This document shows, one piece after another, positions 15,071-24,144 of a stretch of 34,498 nt of DNA (its first letter is position 1; each line of letters begins with the position of its first letter). The translations under genes were made by a program, and so were the position numbers. Origin of the DNA: an uncultured Gammaproteobacteria bacterium (GTDB lineage Bacteria > Pseudomonadota > Gammaproteobacteria > UBA4575); contig CALAJL010000134.1 in assembly GCA_937922735.1 (NCBI GenBank), positions 1 to 34,498 on the forward strand, in the 5' to 3' direction. A model generated the notes under the pieces. That model saw nothing but the letters and a program-made list of their open reading frames with translations, was not told the DNA's origin and did not search any database.

Positions 15071-15808
15071 ATGTGGCAATGGTTTCATAAATTATCTACA
15101 CCAAAATACTATTATCAATGGTCTGGTAAATGGCTGCCGTGGTTGGCTGGTTTAACTATTATTTTGTTTGCAATTGGATTGTATTGGGGACTGCTCGTTG
15201 CACCAACAGATTATCAACAAGGTGAATCATATAGGATTATTTATATTCATGTGCCTGCTGCTTGGATGTCTATGTTTGTTTATGTGGTGATGGCATGTGC
15301 TGGGTTTGTTGCATTGGTGTGGAAGACTAAACTATCCGAAATTGTTGTTTCTGAGTGCGCAGTAATCGGAGCAGTATTTACAGCAATAGCGCTGATCACA
15401 GGAATGCTTTGGGGTAAACCAACGTGGGGTACGTACTGGACATGGGATGCACGTTTAACATCTGAGCTAATTCTTTTGTTTTTATATTTTGGTGTAATTG
15501 CGATCTATTCTTCAATCGAGGATAAACGTGTGGCGGCTAAAGCTGCAAGTATGTTGGCAATAGTTGGGGTAGTGAATATACCTATTATTCATTTTTCAGT
15601 TAATTGGTGGAATTCGTTACATCAACCTAATATGGATATAATTTCAGACAAACCCTCTATGGACCCAAGTATGTTGTGGCCGTTATTGGTAATGGCAGTC
15701 GCGTTTAAAGTGTATTTTGGGTGGGTGTTGTTTATGCGAATACGAAATGAAATTATTTCTCGTGAACGTGCAACAAAATGGGTTAAAGAGCTAGTAGTAG
15801 GAAGATAA
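15071..15808 (+). CDS. ccmC: Haem exporter/handling protein CcmC
   Basis: This 245-residue, six-helix inner-membrane protein of the haem-handling family loads haem onto CcmE. The periplasmic tryptophan-rich WWD motif (WGKPTWGTYWTWDARLTS) is at 114-131, and the two haem-ligand histidines, His60 and His184, fall at the same positions as in E. coli. The gene is 6 nt after ccmB and 3 nt before ccmD. Confidence 0.97.
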   Translation: MWQWFHKLSTPKYYYQWSGKWLPWLAGLTIILFAIGLYWGLLVAPTDYQQGESYRIIYIHVPAAWMSMFVYVVMACAGFVALVWKTKLSEIVVSECAVIGAVFTAIALITGMLWGKPTWGTYWTWDARLTSELILLFLYFGVIAIYSSIEDKRVAAKAASMLAIVGVVNIPIIHFSVNWWNSLHQPNMDIISDKPSMDPSMLWPLLVMAVAFKVYFGWVLFMRIRNEIISRERATKWVKELVVGR

Positions 15809-15811
15809 GAG

Positions 15812-15961
15812 ATGCAAGAATTTTTTTATATGGATGGCAAGTGGATGTATATTTGGGGCTCGTATGCCATCACACTGGCGGCACTGGTACTGAGTATATT
15901 GTTTGCAAATAGACGCAAGAGAAAATTAATCAGAGAAATTGAAGATAGTTTAGAAGAGTAA
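15812..15961 (+). CDS. ccmD: Small haem-exporter subunit CcmD (49 residues)
   Basis: This short gene fills the space between ccmC and ccmE. It has an ATG at 15812 and a TAA at 15959-15961. The translation shows the CcmD pattern: an aromatic, Gly-containing N-terminus with a conserved-type WGSYAITL segment (15-22), one membrane helix (about 16-34), then a basic RRKRK cluster and an acidic coil ending DSLEE. CcmD stabilises the CcmABC complex with holo-CcmE. It is 3 nt after ccmC and 6 nt before ccmE. Confidence 0.93.
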   Translation: MQEFFYMDGKWMYIWGSYAITLAALVLSILFANRRKRKLIREIEDSLEE

Positions 15962-15967
15962 TTCATT

Positions 15968-16429
15968 ATGAGACCAAAAAGAAAGCAACGTTTAATTTTT
16001 GTTACTATCCTTTTGATTGGCTTTAGTAGTGCTACAGCGCTAGGTGTATACGCACTGCAGAAGAATAAAACTTATTTCCATACACCTGCTGAAATTAATG
16101 CAGGCAGTGTAGAGCAAGATATTCTATTTAGAGTAGGTGGATTGGTAGTCGAAGGTAGTGTGAATCGATTTGATGATGGTGTAACTACTGAATTTGATTT
16201 AACCGATACCGAAGGCACTGTGACATTGAGATATAAAGGATTACTGCCAGATTTATTTAGAGAAGGGCAAGGTATTGTTGCTCAAGGCAAGCTAAATGCA
16301 GATGGAATAATTGTCGCGCAAGAAGTGTTAGCAAAACATGACGAAAATTACATGCCTCCGGAAGTTGCAGATGCATTAAAAGCATCCGGTGCATCTCATC
16401 CAGAAAACATCCCCAAGAAAAATTATTAA
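15968..16429 (+). CDS. ccmE: Haem chaperone CcmE
   Basis: This 153-residue protein has an N-terminal membrane anchor (about 9-29) and a periplasmic OB-fold. The covalent haem-binding histidine is His124 in the HDENY motif, with Tyr128 as axial ligand, as in the standard His-type CcmE. It receives haem from CcmC and hands it to CcmF. It lies within the ccm operon, 31 nt before ccmF. Confidence 0.97.
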   Translation: MRPKRKQRLIFVTILLIGFSSATALGVYALQKNKTYFHTPAEINAGSVEQDILFRVGGLVVEGSVNRFDDGVTTEFDLTDTEGTVTLRYKGLLPDLFREGQGIVAQGKLNADGIIVAQEVLAKHDENYMPPEVADALKASGASHPENIPKKNY

Positions 16430-16460
16430 CTAATAGCTACTCAATAGAGATCAAAATTTT

Positions 16461-18464
16461 ATGATTCCAGAAATTGGACATTTTGCCTTAGTCATCGCGC
16501 TGTGCTTAGCATTGGTGCAAACCATTGTTCCAATAATTGGTGCTCAAACAAATACGAGTCAGTGGGTGGCTGTTGCAAAACCAGCTGCACGTGGACAATT
16601 TCTATTTATTATTATTAGTTATATCTGCCTTACCTATAGCTTTATAAAAAATGATTTTTCTGTTTTATATGTTGCAAATAATGCAAACACGGCATTACCT
16701 CTAGAATATAAAATTTCAGCTGTATGGGGTGCACACGAAGGTTCCTTGCTTTTATGGGTACTGATGTTAAGTGCCTGGACGTATGCAGTTACTATATTTA
16801 GTCGTAGTTTGCCGAATAATATGGTTGCTCGAGTAATAGGAGTGATGGGTTTTGTAAGTGTTGGATTTTTATTATTTACACTACTCACTTCTAACCCATT
16901 TGAGCGTATATTTCCTGTTCCTCTTGAAGGCAGAGACCTAAACCCTCTGTTACAAGATCCTGGTTTGGTTATTCATCCTCCTATGCTTTACATGGGTTAT
17001 GTAGGATTTTCTGTAGCTTTCGCCTTTGCAATAGCCGCGTTGCTAGATGGTAAACTCGACTCGGCCTGGGCTAGATGGTCTCGCCCTTGGGCCACTATGG
17101 CGTGGGTGTTTTTAACGATTGGAATTGCACTAGGAAGTTGGTGGGCCTATCAAGAGCTGGGATGGGGAGGTTGGTGGTTTTGGGATCCAGTTGAGAATGC
17201 TTCATTTATGCCATGGTTGGTAGGTACAGCGTTAATTCATTCGCTTGCGGTAACTGAAAAACGCTCCAGTTTCAAAAATTGGACCGTGTTGCTAGCGATT
17301 TTGGCATTTTCACTCAGTTTATTAGGAACGTTCCTGGTGCGTTCTGGAGTGTTAGTTTCTGTGCATGCTTTTGCTACCGATCCGGCTCGTGGTGTATATA
17401 TTCTAATGTTTTTAGCTATTGTAATTGGTGGCTCATTACTGCTGTATGCATTACGTGCACCAAAGATTAAATCTATTGGGCAATTTGAGTTGGTTTCACG
17501 AGAAACAGCATTATTATTAAATAATGTGCTGTTATTAGTTGCCATGTTTACAATCTTGGTTGGAACGCTTTACCCATTATTTTTAGATGCATTAAATGCA
17601 GGGAAAATTTCAGTTGGCCCTCCGTATTTTAATGCGGTTTTTGTACCTCTCATGCTGCCTCTAGTATTGATTATTGGTGTAGGACCGTTTTTGCGTTGGA
17701 AAAAAGCTGGTTTGGCAGAGACGCTTAAAAAGCTTCTCAAAATCATTGTAATCGGTTTAATTGTAGGTGCTGCATTGCCGTTTGTGGTTGCAGGGAAAAC
17801 ATCTATTCTAGTTGTAGTAGGAATTAGTTTGGCCGCATGGTCGGTTTTAGCTGCATTGTATTATCTTTTTAAGAATGTATTTCGTGGCGAATCGACATTA
17901 AGTTCATTACAGCGTTTCAAGAAAATACCTCGAGCAACATATGGAATGGTTGTAGCCCATGTTGGTATTGGAATTTTTGTGATTGGTGTTACGTTCGTGA
18001 GTGCATTTGAAGAAGAGAAAGAAGTGCCAATGAGAGTGGGCGAGAAAGTAGAAATGTCTGGCTATGAATTTGGATTTAATGGTGTAAAGGATGTTCAAGG
18101 CCCAAACTATTCTTCTAAACAAGCTTCTTTAAGTGTATTAAAAGATAATAAATTGATAGCAACGTTGTTGCCTGAAAAAAGAACTTATTTAGTCCAAGAA
18201 AGTCCTATGACAGAAGCTGGGATTGATACAGGGGTTTTTCGCGACATTTATGTTGCACTAGGAGAGCAAATTGATCATGAAGCATGGGGTATGCGCTTAT
18301 ATTACAAACCATTTATTCAATGGATTTGGTTTGGTGCGGCGCTAATGGCTTTAGGTGGATTGTTAGCTGCACTTGATAAACGCTATAGACTTAAATTAAA
18401 GCGAGAAAAGGTTGCGATTGCATCCACTGATAATAAACAAACAGCAGCTCCTGTAGCGCCATAA
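16461..18464 (+). CDS. ccmF: Cytochrome c haem lyase subunit CcmF
   Basis: This 667-residue multi-helix inner-membrane protein joins haem from CcmE to apocytochrome c thiols. The WWD motif WGGWWFWDPVEN is at 235-246 with HPPMLYMGY at 172-180, and His172 and His260 are likely haem ligands. A large periplasmic domain lies at about 510-615, before the last helix. It is followed by ccmG after 11 nt. Full length and without damage. Confidence 0.98.
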   Translation: MIPEIGHFALVIALCLALVQTIVPIIGAQTNTSQWVAVAKPAARGQFLFIIISYICLTYSFIKNDFSVLYVANNANTALPLEYKISAVWGAHEGSLLLWVLMLSAWTYAVTIFSRSLPNNMVARVIGVMGFVSVGFLLFTLLTSNPFERIFPVPLEGRDLNPLLQDPGLVIHPPMLYMGYVGFSVAFAFAIAALLDGKLDSAWARWSRPWATMAWVFLTIGIALGSWWAYQELGWGGWWFWDPVENASFMPWLVGTALIHSLAVTEKRSSFKNWTVLLAILAFSLSLLGTFLVRSGVLVSVHAFATDPARGVYILMFLAIVIGGSLLLYALRAPKIKSIGQFELVSRETALLLNNVLLLVAMFTILVGTLYPLFLDALNAGKISVGPPYFNAVFVPLMLPLVLIIGVGPFLRWKKAGLAETLKKLLKIIVIGLIVGAALPFVVAGKTSILVVVGISLAAWSVLAALYYLFKNVFRGESTLSSLQRFKKIPRATYGMVVAHVGIGIFVIGVTFVSAFEEEKEVPMRVGEKVEMSGYEFGFNGVKDVQGPNYSSKQASLSVLKDNKLIATLLPEKRTYLVQESPMTEAGIDTGVFRDIYVALGEQIDHEAWGMRLYYKPFIQWIWFGAALMALGGLLAALDKRYRLKLKREKVAIASTDNKQTAAPVAP

Positions 18465-18475
18465 GTACATAACCA

Positions 18476-19006
18476 ATGATTAAGTATCTATTGCCCGTAG
18501 TACTCTTCTTTGTTTTATGTGGATTTTTGTTTATTGGTTTATATAAAGATCCTTCAGAAGTGCCATCACCGCTAATTGGCAAGCCGGTTCCAGAGTTTTC
18601 ACTACCCAAATTATTAGATAATTCTACAAACTTCACGCATGAAGATTTTCTAGGCAAAGTATCAGTATTAAATGTTTGGGCAACTTGGTGCTTTGCGTGT
18701 AAACAAGAGCATCCAGCATTATTAGCATTAGCAGATAGAAATGTCGCACCTATTTATGGTTTAAATTATAAAGATGATTCTGCAAAAGCTAAAATGTATT
18801 TACGTGACTTTGGTAATCCTTTTGAAGCAAATGCTTTTGATGAAGCAGGTAGAGTGGCAATTGATTGGGGTGTATATGGCGCACCAGAGACTTTTATTAT
18901 TGATCAAAAAGGTATCATTCGTTACAAACATATTGGCCCAATCTCTAATAACGACTTGGAAAATAAAATTATCCCGTTTGTGCAGCAATTAAAAAATGAA
19001 ACATAA
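18476..19006 (+). CDS. ccmG: Thiol:disulfide oxidoreductase CcmG/DsbE
   Basis: This 176-residue periplasmic thioredoxin-like protein is anchored by an N-terminal helix (about 4-22). The active site is WCFAC (Cys72 and Cys75) within NVWATWC, and a cis-Pro region (YGAPETF) follows near 139-145. It reduces the haem-binding CXXCH cysteines or CcmH. Its last codons overlap the ccmH start by 11 nt, indicating translational coupling. Confidence 0.95.
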   Translation: MIKYLLPVVLFFVLCGFLFIGLYKDPSEVPSPLIGKPVPEFSLPKLLDNSTNFTHEDFLGKVSVLNVWATWCFACKQEHPALLALADRNVAPIYGLNYKDDSAKAKMYLRDFGNPFEANAFDEAGRVAIDWGVYGAPETFIIDQKGIIRYKHIGPISNNDLENKIIPFVQQLKNET

Positions 19007-19475
19007 TATTTCAAATTTTTCTCATATATCTCGCTTCATTTTCATGCTATTTATTCTGCTTATCGGAGTGGCAAACGCCATTGCACCTGTAGATGTTAAG
19101 CCGGAGTATGAACAACGTTATCATGACTTGCTTAGTGAATTACGTTGTCTGGTTTGTCAAAACCAAACCATAGAAGAGTCCGACTCGGAACTGGCACATG
19201 ATTTACGTGTCGAGGTGAATAAACTGTTAAATAATGGCGCATCAGATTCAGAAGTAATAGATTTTATGGCAGATCGCTATGGTGACTTTGTGTTATATAA
19301 ACCTCTGGTTAAGCCAAAAACATATCTGTTATGGTATGGCCCATTTTTATTTCTTGCCATAATTTTATTTTTAGTATTGATGTTTGTAAAAAAACAAAAA
19401 CCATCTATCAAAACAGATCTTTCTGATAACGATAAACAGAAACTAGATTCCATTTTAAAAGAAACTAAAGAATAA
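18996..19475 (+). CDS. ccmH: Cytochrome c maturation thiol oxidoreductase CcmH
   Basis: This 159-residue protein has a signal-like N-terminal helix (about 13-29), the redox motif LRCLVCQNQ at 49-57 (Cys51 and Cys54), and a C-terminal membrane helix at about 107-129. It is the short CcmH (CcmL type), with the TPR part encoded separately as ccmI. It holds or reduces apocytochrome c for CcmF. It starts inside the end of ccmG. Confidence 0.95.
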   Translation: MKHNISNFSHISRFIFMLFILLIGVANAIAPVDVKPEYEQRYHDLLSELRCLVCQNQTIEESDSELAHDLRVEVNKLLNNGASDSEVIDFMADRYGDFVLYKPLVKPKTYLLWYGPFLFLAIILFLVLMFVKKQKPSIKTDLSDNDKQKLDSILKETKE

Positions 19476-19481
19476 AACCGG

Positions 19482-20717
19482 ATGTTATATTTTTGGATTA
19501 TTTGTGTGTTATTAATAATGATCTCATTGGTTATTATTATGCCATCTTTGCTAGCGAAACAAGCGCCTAAAGATTTAGATCGGAAGAAAATCAATCGTGC
19601 AGTTTATGATAAAAAGTTATTAGAATTAGAAAGTGACCGTGAAAATGATTTGATCGATGTTGACCAATACAATATTGCTAAATCTGACTTGGAACGATCC
19701 CTTATTGATGATTTAGAAGATTATAAAAAGATTGTAGTCAATAGAAGTAATAAAACGCTTCCAATTCTTGTTTTCATTCTCCTGCCAGCACTTGCTGTTT
19801 TTACGTATTTAAAATTAAACAATGGTCTGGTTTCACTTGATCCAGAATTTGAAGAGCAGATGGCTTCTCAGCAAGGGCAGATGCCTGATATTAATAAGGC
19901 TATAGCAGAATTAGAAGATAAGCTTAAAAAAGATGAAAATAATATTGACGGTTGGCTGATGTTAGGTAGGTCTTATGTTGTTTCTAAACGCTTTGATGAG
20001 GCAAAAAATGCATACAAAAAAGCGAACGAATTGTCAGATGGCGCCAACCCAGATATCTTAATTTCCTATGGCGAAGCGAAAGGACTTGCAGCAGGCAATG
20101 TTTTTGATCAAAGCGCTATGACGCTGTTTACGAAAGCATTAAAGATAAGTCCTAATAATGAACGCGGGTTGTGGTATGCCGGTCTTGCTTCTTATCAATT
20201 ACAAGATTATCAAGCATCAGTACAATATTTAGAGAAATTATTACAGCAAGTACCTGATGAGCAAAATGATGTTAAGACCGCTCTTATAAAGTACTTAAAT
20301 GATGCTAAACAAAAAGCTGGTATTGAAGTTGTTGAGGAAGTTGCCAGTGAAAAAATAGAAAGTACATTAAAATCAAGCATTGTCGTTAACGTGAAATTAA
20401 GTGACGAGCTTCACAATAAATATGTGAAGTCGGACACGTTATTTATTTATGCTCGGGCTATGAATGGTCCCAAAATGCCTTTAGCGCTAGTGAAAATGAC
20501 CGCTGGAGACCTACCTACAACTGTTACCCTAGATGATTCTGTTTCAATGATGCCTAGCATGACTTTATCTAGCATGGAGCAAGTTGAAGTTATTGCCAGA
20601 ATTTCTAAGTCTGGACAAGCAGTTATGCAGAGTGGCGATATATTTGGAAGCGTTCAATCTGTAAACACTAACCAGTCTGAGACAGTAGATGTTGTTATAA
20701 GTGAGTTAGTGCAGTAA
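19482..20717 (+). CDS. ccmI: Apocytochrome c chaperone CcmI (CycH), TPR protein
   Basis: This 411-residue protein has two N-terminal membrane helices (about 3-23 and 85-105) and an acidic, charged cytoplasmic loop between them. Tetratricopeptide repeats follow at about 135-260 (DGWLMLGRSYVVSKRFDEA and the next units), then a C-terminal beta-rich periplasmic domain. CcmI binds apocytochrome c C-termini and brings them to CcmFH. The gene begins 6 nt after ccmH and completes the canonical ccm set in this window. Confidence 0.92.
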   Translation: MLYFWIICVLLIMISLVIIMPSLLAKQAPKDLDRKKINRAVYDKKLLELESDRENDLIDVDQYNIAKSDLERSLIDDLEDYKKIVVNRSNKTLPILVFILLPALAVFTYLKLNNGLVSLDPEFEEQMASQQGQMPDINKAIAELEDKLKKDENNIDGWLMLGRSYVVSKRFDEAKNAYKKANELSDGANPDILISYGEAKGLAAGNVFDQSAMTLFTKALKISPNNERGLWYAGLASYQLQDYQASVQYLEKLLQQVPDEQNDVKTALIKYLNDAKQKAGIEVVEEVASEKIESTLKSSIVVNVKLSDELHNKYVKSDTLFIYARAMNGPKMPLALVKMTAGDLPTTVTLDDSVSMMPSMTLSSMEQVEVIARISKSGQAVMQSGDIFGSVQSVNTNQSETVDVVISELVQ

Positions 20718-20772
20718 GTAATACTTTCTAATCTAACTCTTTAAATTAAGGATGATTTAGAGGTTACTTAGC

Positions 20773-21654
20773 ATGTATTTGTTAGCGAATGTTTTAATTC
20801 TATGTGGTATATGCCTATATGCTGCTTCATTATTTACAGTCCAACAGCTAGTAAGAAAGTTACCACTAGGTGAAGTACGTAATAATTGGAAAATACTTTC
20901 ATTCTTTATAGTTGGTTTTATCGTAGCTTATGTAGCGTATATGTTTCTGCTATATACAGGTAAAATGAGTCTCCAAGGTATAACTTATCCAGCGATCTGT
21001 TTTGCAGCATCAGCATTTGTACTGCTTTTATGTTTTCTTACTTATCAGACCACTTGTGATATCGGTGAAGCTATTGCGATGGATCAAGCCAGTATCATTG
21101 ATCCTGTTTTAGATATTTATAATCGTCGATATTTTGATCGTCGAATAGATGAAGAAACTCAACGATCGCGCCGTTATAATCAACCGCTTTCAATAATTCT
21201 ATTTGAAGTTGATCAATTAGAATCGATTGCAAAAAAACATGGTCGATTGGTAGAGGATGTTGTATTGAGGAAAATTAGTGATTTTGTGGTTGGTTCAGTA
21301 CGTGCATCAGATATTGTTGCGCGTTACGATGAGAATAAAATAGTTATCGCAACTACACAGACAAAGCCGGATATGGCGATTATGTTAGCAGATCGTATTC
21401 GCGGTGAAGTGGAGAAATTAGATATCTTGACCGATAGCGAACAAAATTCTATTGAAGATTTGAATGTAACAGTGACTGCAGGTGTATCTTGTGTTGAGGA
21501 TCGAATAAAGAGCGGCTTTGATTTAACAGATGTTGCCGTAAAAGCAATGAGCCGTGCGGATACTGAAGGTCATAACCGTGTTTATGCATATGATCCCACT
21601 GATATTCATACACCTGATGATGTAACTAATACTCCTGCAGCTGCAGCAGCATAA
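20773..21654 (+). CDS. Membrane protein with degenerate GGDEF domain and intact I-site
   Basis: This 293-residue protein has three N-terminal helices (about 3-23, 42-61 and 73-91) and a diguanylate-cyclase-fold domain from about 105 to 275 (DPVLDIYNRRYFDRRI, the family entry motif). The catalytic GGDEF is replaced by DENKI at 186-190, the metal-binding first Asp is Glu145, and the guanine-binding Asn is lost (SIAKKHG). Cyclic-di-GMP synthesis is therefore unlikely. The inhibitory-site motif RxxD (Arg177-Asp180) is kept at the correct distance, so it may bind cyclic-di-GMP as a receptor. It follows ccmI by 55 nt with a GAGG site. The tail is Ala-rich. The link to cytochrome maturation is unknown. 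Confidence 0.85.
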   Translation: MYLLANVLILCGICLYAASLFTVQQLVRKLPLGEVRNNWKILSFFIVGFIVAYVAYMFLLYTGKMSLQGITYPAICFAASAFVLLLCFLTYQTTCDIGEAIAMDQASIIDPVLDIYNRRYFDRRIDEETQRSRRYNQPLSIILFEVDQLESIAKKHGRLVEDVVLRKISDFVVGSVRASDIVARYDENKIVIATTQTKPDMAIMLADRIRGEVEKLDILTDSEQNSIEDLNVTVTAGVSCVEDRIKSGFDLTDVAVKAMSRADTEGHNRVYAYDPTDIHTPDDVTNTPAAAAA

Positions 21655-21804
21655 ATTATCAGTTCTTCGATGCTTCAAAGTTATCAGCGATCTCTAATGA
21701 TCGTATAGTTTGATCGATTTAAATAAGTAATTATCTTACTTGTTAATAATTCAGCCTGGAACTTGTAAGTATAGTATTCATGTATGTCTTAGAATAAACT
21801 TAGA

Positions 21805-21843
21805 TTGAGTTATAGTAATCTATTAATATATTATTGAACTCAA
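21805..21843. promoter_or_regulatory. Inverted repeat overlapping a promoter for the small membrane protein
   Basis: The arms TTGAGTT (21805-21811) and AACTCAA (21837-21843) are separated by 25 nt of A/T. A promoter fits between them: minus-35 TTGAGT at 21805-21810, 16 nt, then minus-10 TATATT at 21827-21832, giving a start near 21839. An operator flanking the promoter is inference. Confidence 0.35.
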
Positions 21844-21881
21844 ATTTATATGTTATTTTGAAGTCAATATGAGAATTATTT

Positions 21882-22115
21882 ATGTTATTTAAGGGGATAA
21901 TATTTACACTTATTTTTGCTTTATTTCTTTCTCGTGTCATCCCAAAATATGAAGAATATCGAGAAACAAATATTGTAAATCTTTTGGGTGTAGATTGGGT
22001 AGGTGCTACAGCTGCTATCGTCTTACTATTGGTTATGTTGCTTGGTTTTGCTGTATTTGCTATCGCCATACAAAGTTTCTATATATTTTTTACTGGAAAT
22101 AATAAAGAAGATTAG
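21882..22115 (+). CDS. Small two-helix membrane protein, unknown function
   Basis: A 77-residue frame starts at ATG. One hydrophobic helix lies at about 4-19, a charged loop (PKYEEYRETN) at 21-30 and a long second helix at about 41-70, and the tail is NNKED. Separate hydrophobic and charged blocks and an upstream promoter-like repeat suggest a real gene, although no ribosome site is visible. It ends 7 nt before the convergent aguB stop. I do not recognise the family. A helper subunit of a membrane complex is possible, but nothing in the sequence names one. Confidence 0.55.
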   Translation: MLFKGIIFTLIFALFLSRVIPKYEEYRETNIVNLLGVDWVGATAAIVLLLVMLLGFAVFAIAIQSFYIFFTGNNKED

Positions 22116-22122
22116 CATTCAA

Positions 22123-23013
22123 TTAAGTTTCGTCGATAAAGCGTTTAGTAATATTCCCATAAGCATCGATTCTTCGGTCACGAAGGTAGGGCCACAGTTG
22201 TCGTGTTTGTTCCGATTCAGTTAAATCAATAGCCGCTTGAATGGTTTCTGGCTCATCTGACGAGGCTTGAGATACAATCTTGCCCATTGTATCGGTGATA
22301 AATGATTGCCCCCAAAAGTTTATACCAGCGGATTGATTCGATGGATCTTGTTCATGTCCCACTCTATTTGTGCAAATCAATGGCAGGTTATTAGCGATCG
22401 CATGACTTTGTTGAATGGTTTGCCAAGCATGCAGTTGACGATTCTTTTCTTCTGAACTATCACGTGGGTCCCAGCCAATCGCTGAAGGGTATATTAGTAT
22501 TTGTGCGCCTGCTAGAGCCATTAAACGCGCACCTTCCGGAAACCATTGATCCCAGCAAACCATTACACCTAATTTGCCTATAGATGTCTCTATTGGATTA
22601 AAACCTAAGTCGCCAGATGTAAAATAATATTTTTCGTAATAGCCAGGATCATCAGGTATATGCATTTTTCTATAGATACCTGCAATGCTTCCGTCTTTAT
22701 CAAATACAACTGCAGTATTGTGGTAGAGGCCTTCCGTGCGCTTTTCAAATACCGTGCTTACAATGATAACGTTATTACTCTTAGCTGCTGCCGCTAATCT
22801 TTCTGTTAAAGGTCCAGGTACACTTTGTGCATATGAAAAATATTGTGTTGATTCTTCTTGGCAGAAGTATAGGTGGCTATGTAATTCGCATAGGACGATA
22901 AGGTCTGCGCCACTATTAGCAGCAGTCTGGATTTCTTCAAGGCTATATCTGAGATTAGTTTCATAATCAGCATGCATTCTTTGCTGAATAAGTGCGGCAT
23001 TAACTTTATTCAT
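22123..23013 (-). CDS. aguB: N-carbamoylputrescine amidase
   Basis: This 296-residue nitrilase-superfamily enzyme converts N-carbamoylputrescine to putrescine, CO2 and ammonia in the cytoplasm. The Glu-Lys-Cys triad is visible: Glu43 (VLCELHS), Lys116 (YRKMHIPD) and Cys153 (VMVCWDQWFPE). The sequence DPGYYEKYYFTSGD at 122-135 is typical of the AguB branch. It follows agmatine deiminase by 21 nt on the same strand, which fixes the pathway. Confidence 0.95.
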   Translation of the reverse strand: MNKVNAALIQQRMHADYETNLRYSLEEIQTAANSGADLIVLCELHSHLYFCQEESTQYFSYAQSVPGPLTERLAAAAKSNNVIIVSTVFEKRTEGLYHNTAVVFDKDGSIAGIYRKMHIPDDPGYYEKYYFTSGDLGFNPIETSIGKLGVMVCWDQWFPEGARLMALAGAQILIYPSAIGWDPRDSSEEKNRQLHAWQTIQQSHAIANNLPLICTNRVGHEQDPSNQSAGINFWGQSFITDTMGKIVSQASSDEPETIQAAIDLTESEQTRQLWPYLRDRRIDAYGNITKRFIDET

Positions 23014-23034
23014 TATTTATATCAACTTTGCCTA

Positions 23035-24087
23035 TTATTCTATTGATAATGCTCCACAAGGAATTTGCATGGTTGCGCAATGTATTCCCCCATATTGCTC
23101 GATTAATGAGTTGCTTTCAATATCAATGATTTCACGAGATGGAAACAAATCATCTAATATTTTAAGTGCTTTGATATCTTGTGGGTCATTAAAAACAGGC
23201 ACAAATACATGCTGATTTGTAATTAGAAAATTTGCATAGGTAGCAGGTAACTGTTGATTATTTTTGAAAATAGGCTGAGGGCAGGGTAAAGGAACTGTCT
23301 CCAAAATGTTAGATTGTTGCGTATAAAATAGTTGTACTTGGTGTGCTAAAGATTGCAGTGACTGGTTATTTGGGTCAGCATGGTGACCTATGCCTGAGTA
23401 TGCAATGACGTCGTTATTACAGAATCTAACTAAGGTATCTATGTGGCCATCAGTGTCATCGCCCGCCAGTATTACATTATTAACCCAGAAGATTTCTTCA
23501 CAGCCAAACCATTCATTATATTTAGCTTGTATGGATTCTAAATCTATAGGTTTTTCGTTTGTATGTTTTGTTTTCGATCTTCGTTTAAAACAAGTGCTAG
23601 AGCTTAACATAAGACTTTGGCTATTAATTTCAAGATTTCCTCCCTCAAGGATGAAATCTATATTGATATCCGCCACATGATTTTTGATCTTTTGTTTAAA
23701 GTTTTGGTTGAATGCATTGTCATTAGTATGTGAATATTTTTCACCCCAGGCGTTGAATGTGAAATTGAGCATCGTCATGCCATTGTTTGACGCTACATAA
23801 ATTGGACCAAAATCACGCACCCATGTGTCATCTGTCATGATATCTAAAATGATAACGTTAGTTTTTTGGATGTTATGTATTGATAAAAGATTATCTAAAT
23901 AGTGATGATGAGCTTCGTTATATGCGATTAAGAACAACCTTTGATGTCTTGAGATGTATCGACTCAGCTCGAGATAAGTTTGCTCAATCACGCTAAGTTG
24001 GTCAATCCAATCAGAGTTGGAATGAGGCCAAATAAGTATTACAGCGTCTTGACGCGCCCATTCGGGAGCGAGGTGGTTTGAGGCCAC
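23035..24087 (-). CDS. aguA: Agmatine deiminase
   Basis: This 350-residue guanidino-modifying enzyme hydrolyses agmatine to N-carbamoylputrescine. Signatures are PEWARQDAVILIWPH near the start, DTWVRDFGPIYV, LEGGNLEIN, GDDTDGHIDTLVRF and the C-terminal GGIHC with nucleophile Cys337. The start is a GTG at 24085-24087: the frame has a TAA 33 nt upstream and no ATG, and the sequence then begins as the family does. No ribosome site is visible. With aguB it makes putrescine from agmatine. Confidence 0.95.
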   Translation of the reverse strand: MASNHLAPEWARQDAVILIWPHSNSDWIDQLSVIEQTYLELSRYISRHQRLFLIAYNEAHHHYLDNLLSIHNIQKTNVIILDIMTDDTWVRDFGPIYVASNNGMTMLNFTFNAWGEKYSHTNDNAFNQNFKQKIKNHVADINIDFILEGGNLEINSQSLMLSSSTCFKRRSKTKHTNEKPIDLESIQAKYNEWFGCEEIFWVNNVILAGDDTDGHIDTLVRFCNNDVIAYSGIGHHADPNNQSLQSLAHQVQLFYTQQSNILETVPLPCPQPIFKNNQQLPATYANFLITNQHVFVPVFNDPQDIKALKILDDLFPSREIIDIESNSLIEQYGGIHCATMQIPCGALSIE

Positions 24088-24144
24088 TTTGAGTGAAATT
24101 AGAGTGTTAGATAGAGTTTATTGTGCTAGCAGATTCGATTGGAA

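Noticed and set aside
20773-21654. Active diguanylate cyclase
   Set aside because: The GGDEF motif, the first metal-binding Asp and the guanine-binding Asn are all replaced; only the I-site is intact.
21661-21760. Terminator after the GGDEF-like gene
   Set aside because: Short inverted repeats exist (CGATC...GATCG; AAGTAA...TTACTT), but the stems are 5-6 bp and none is followed by a T run.
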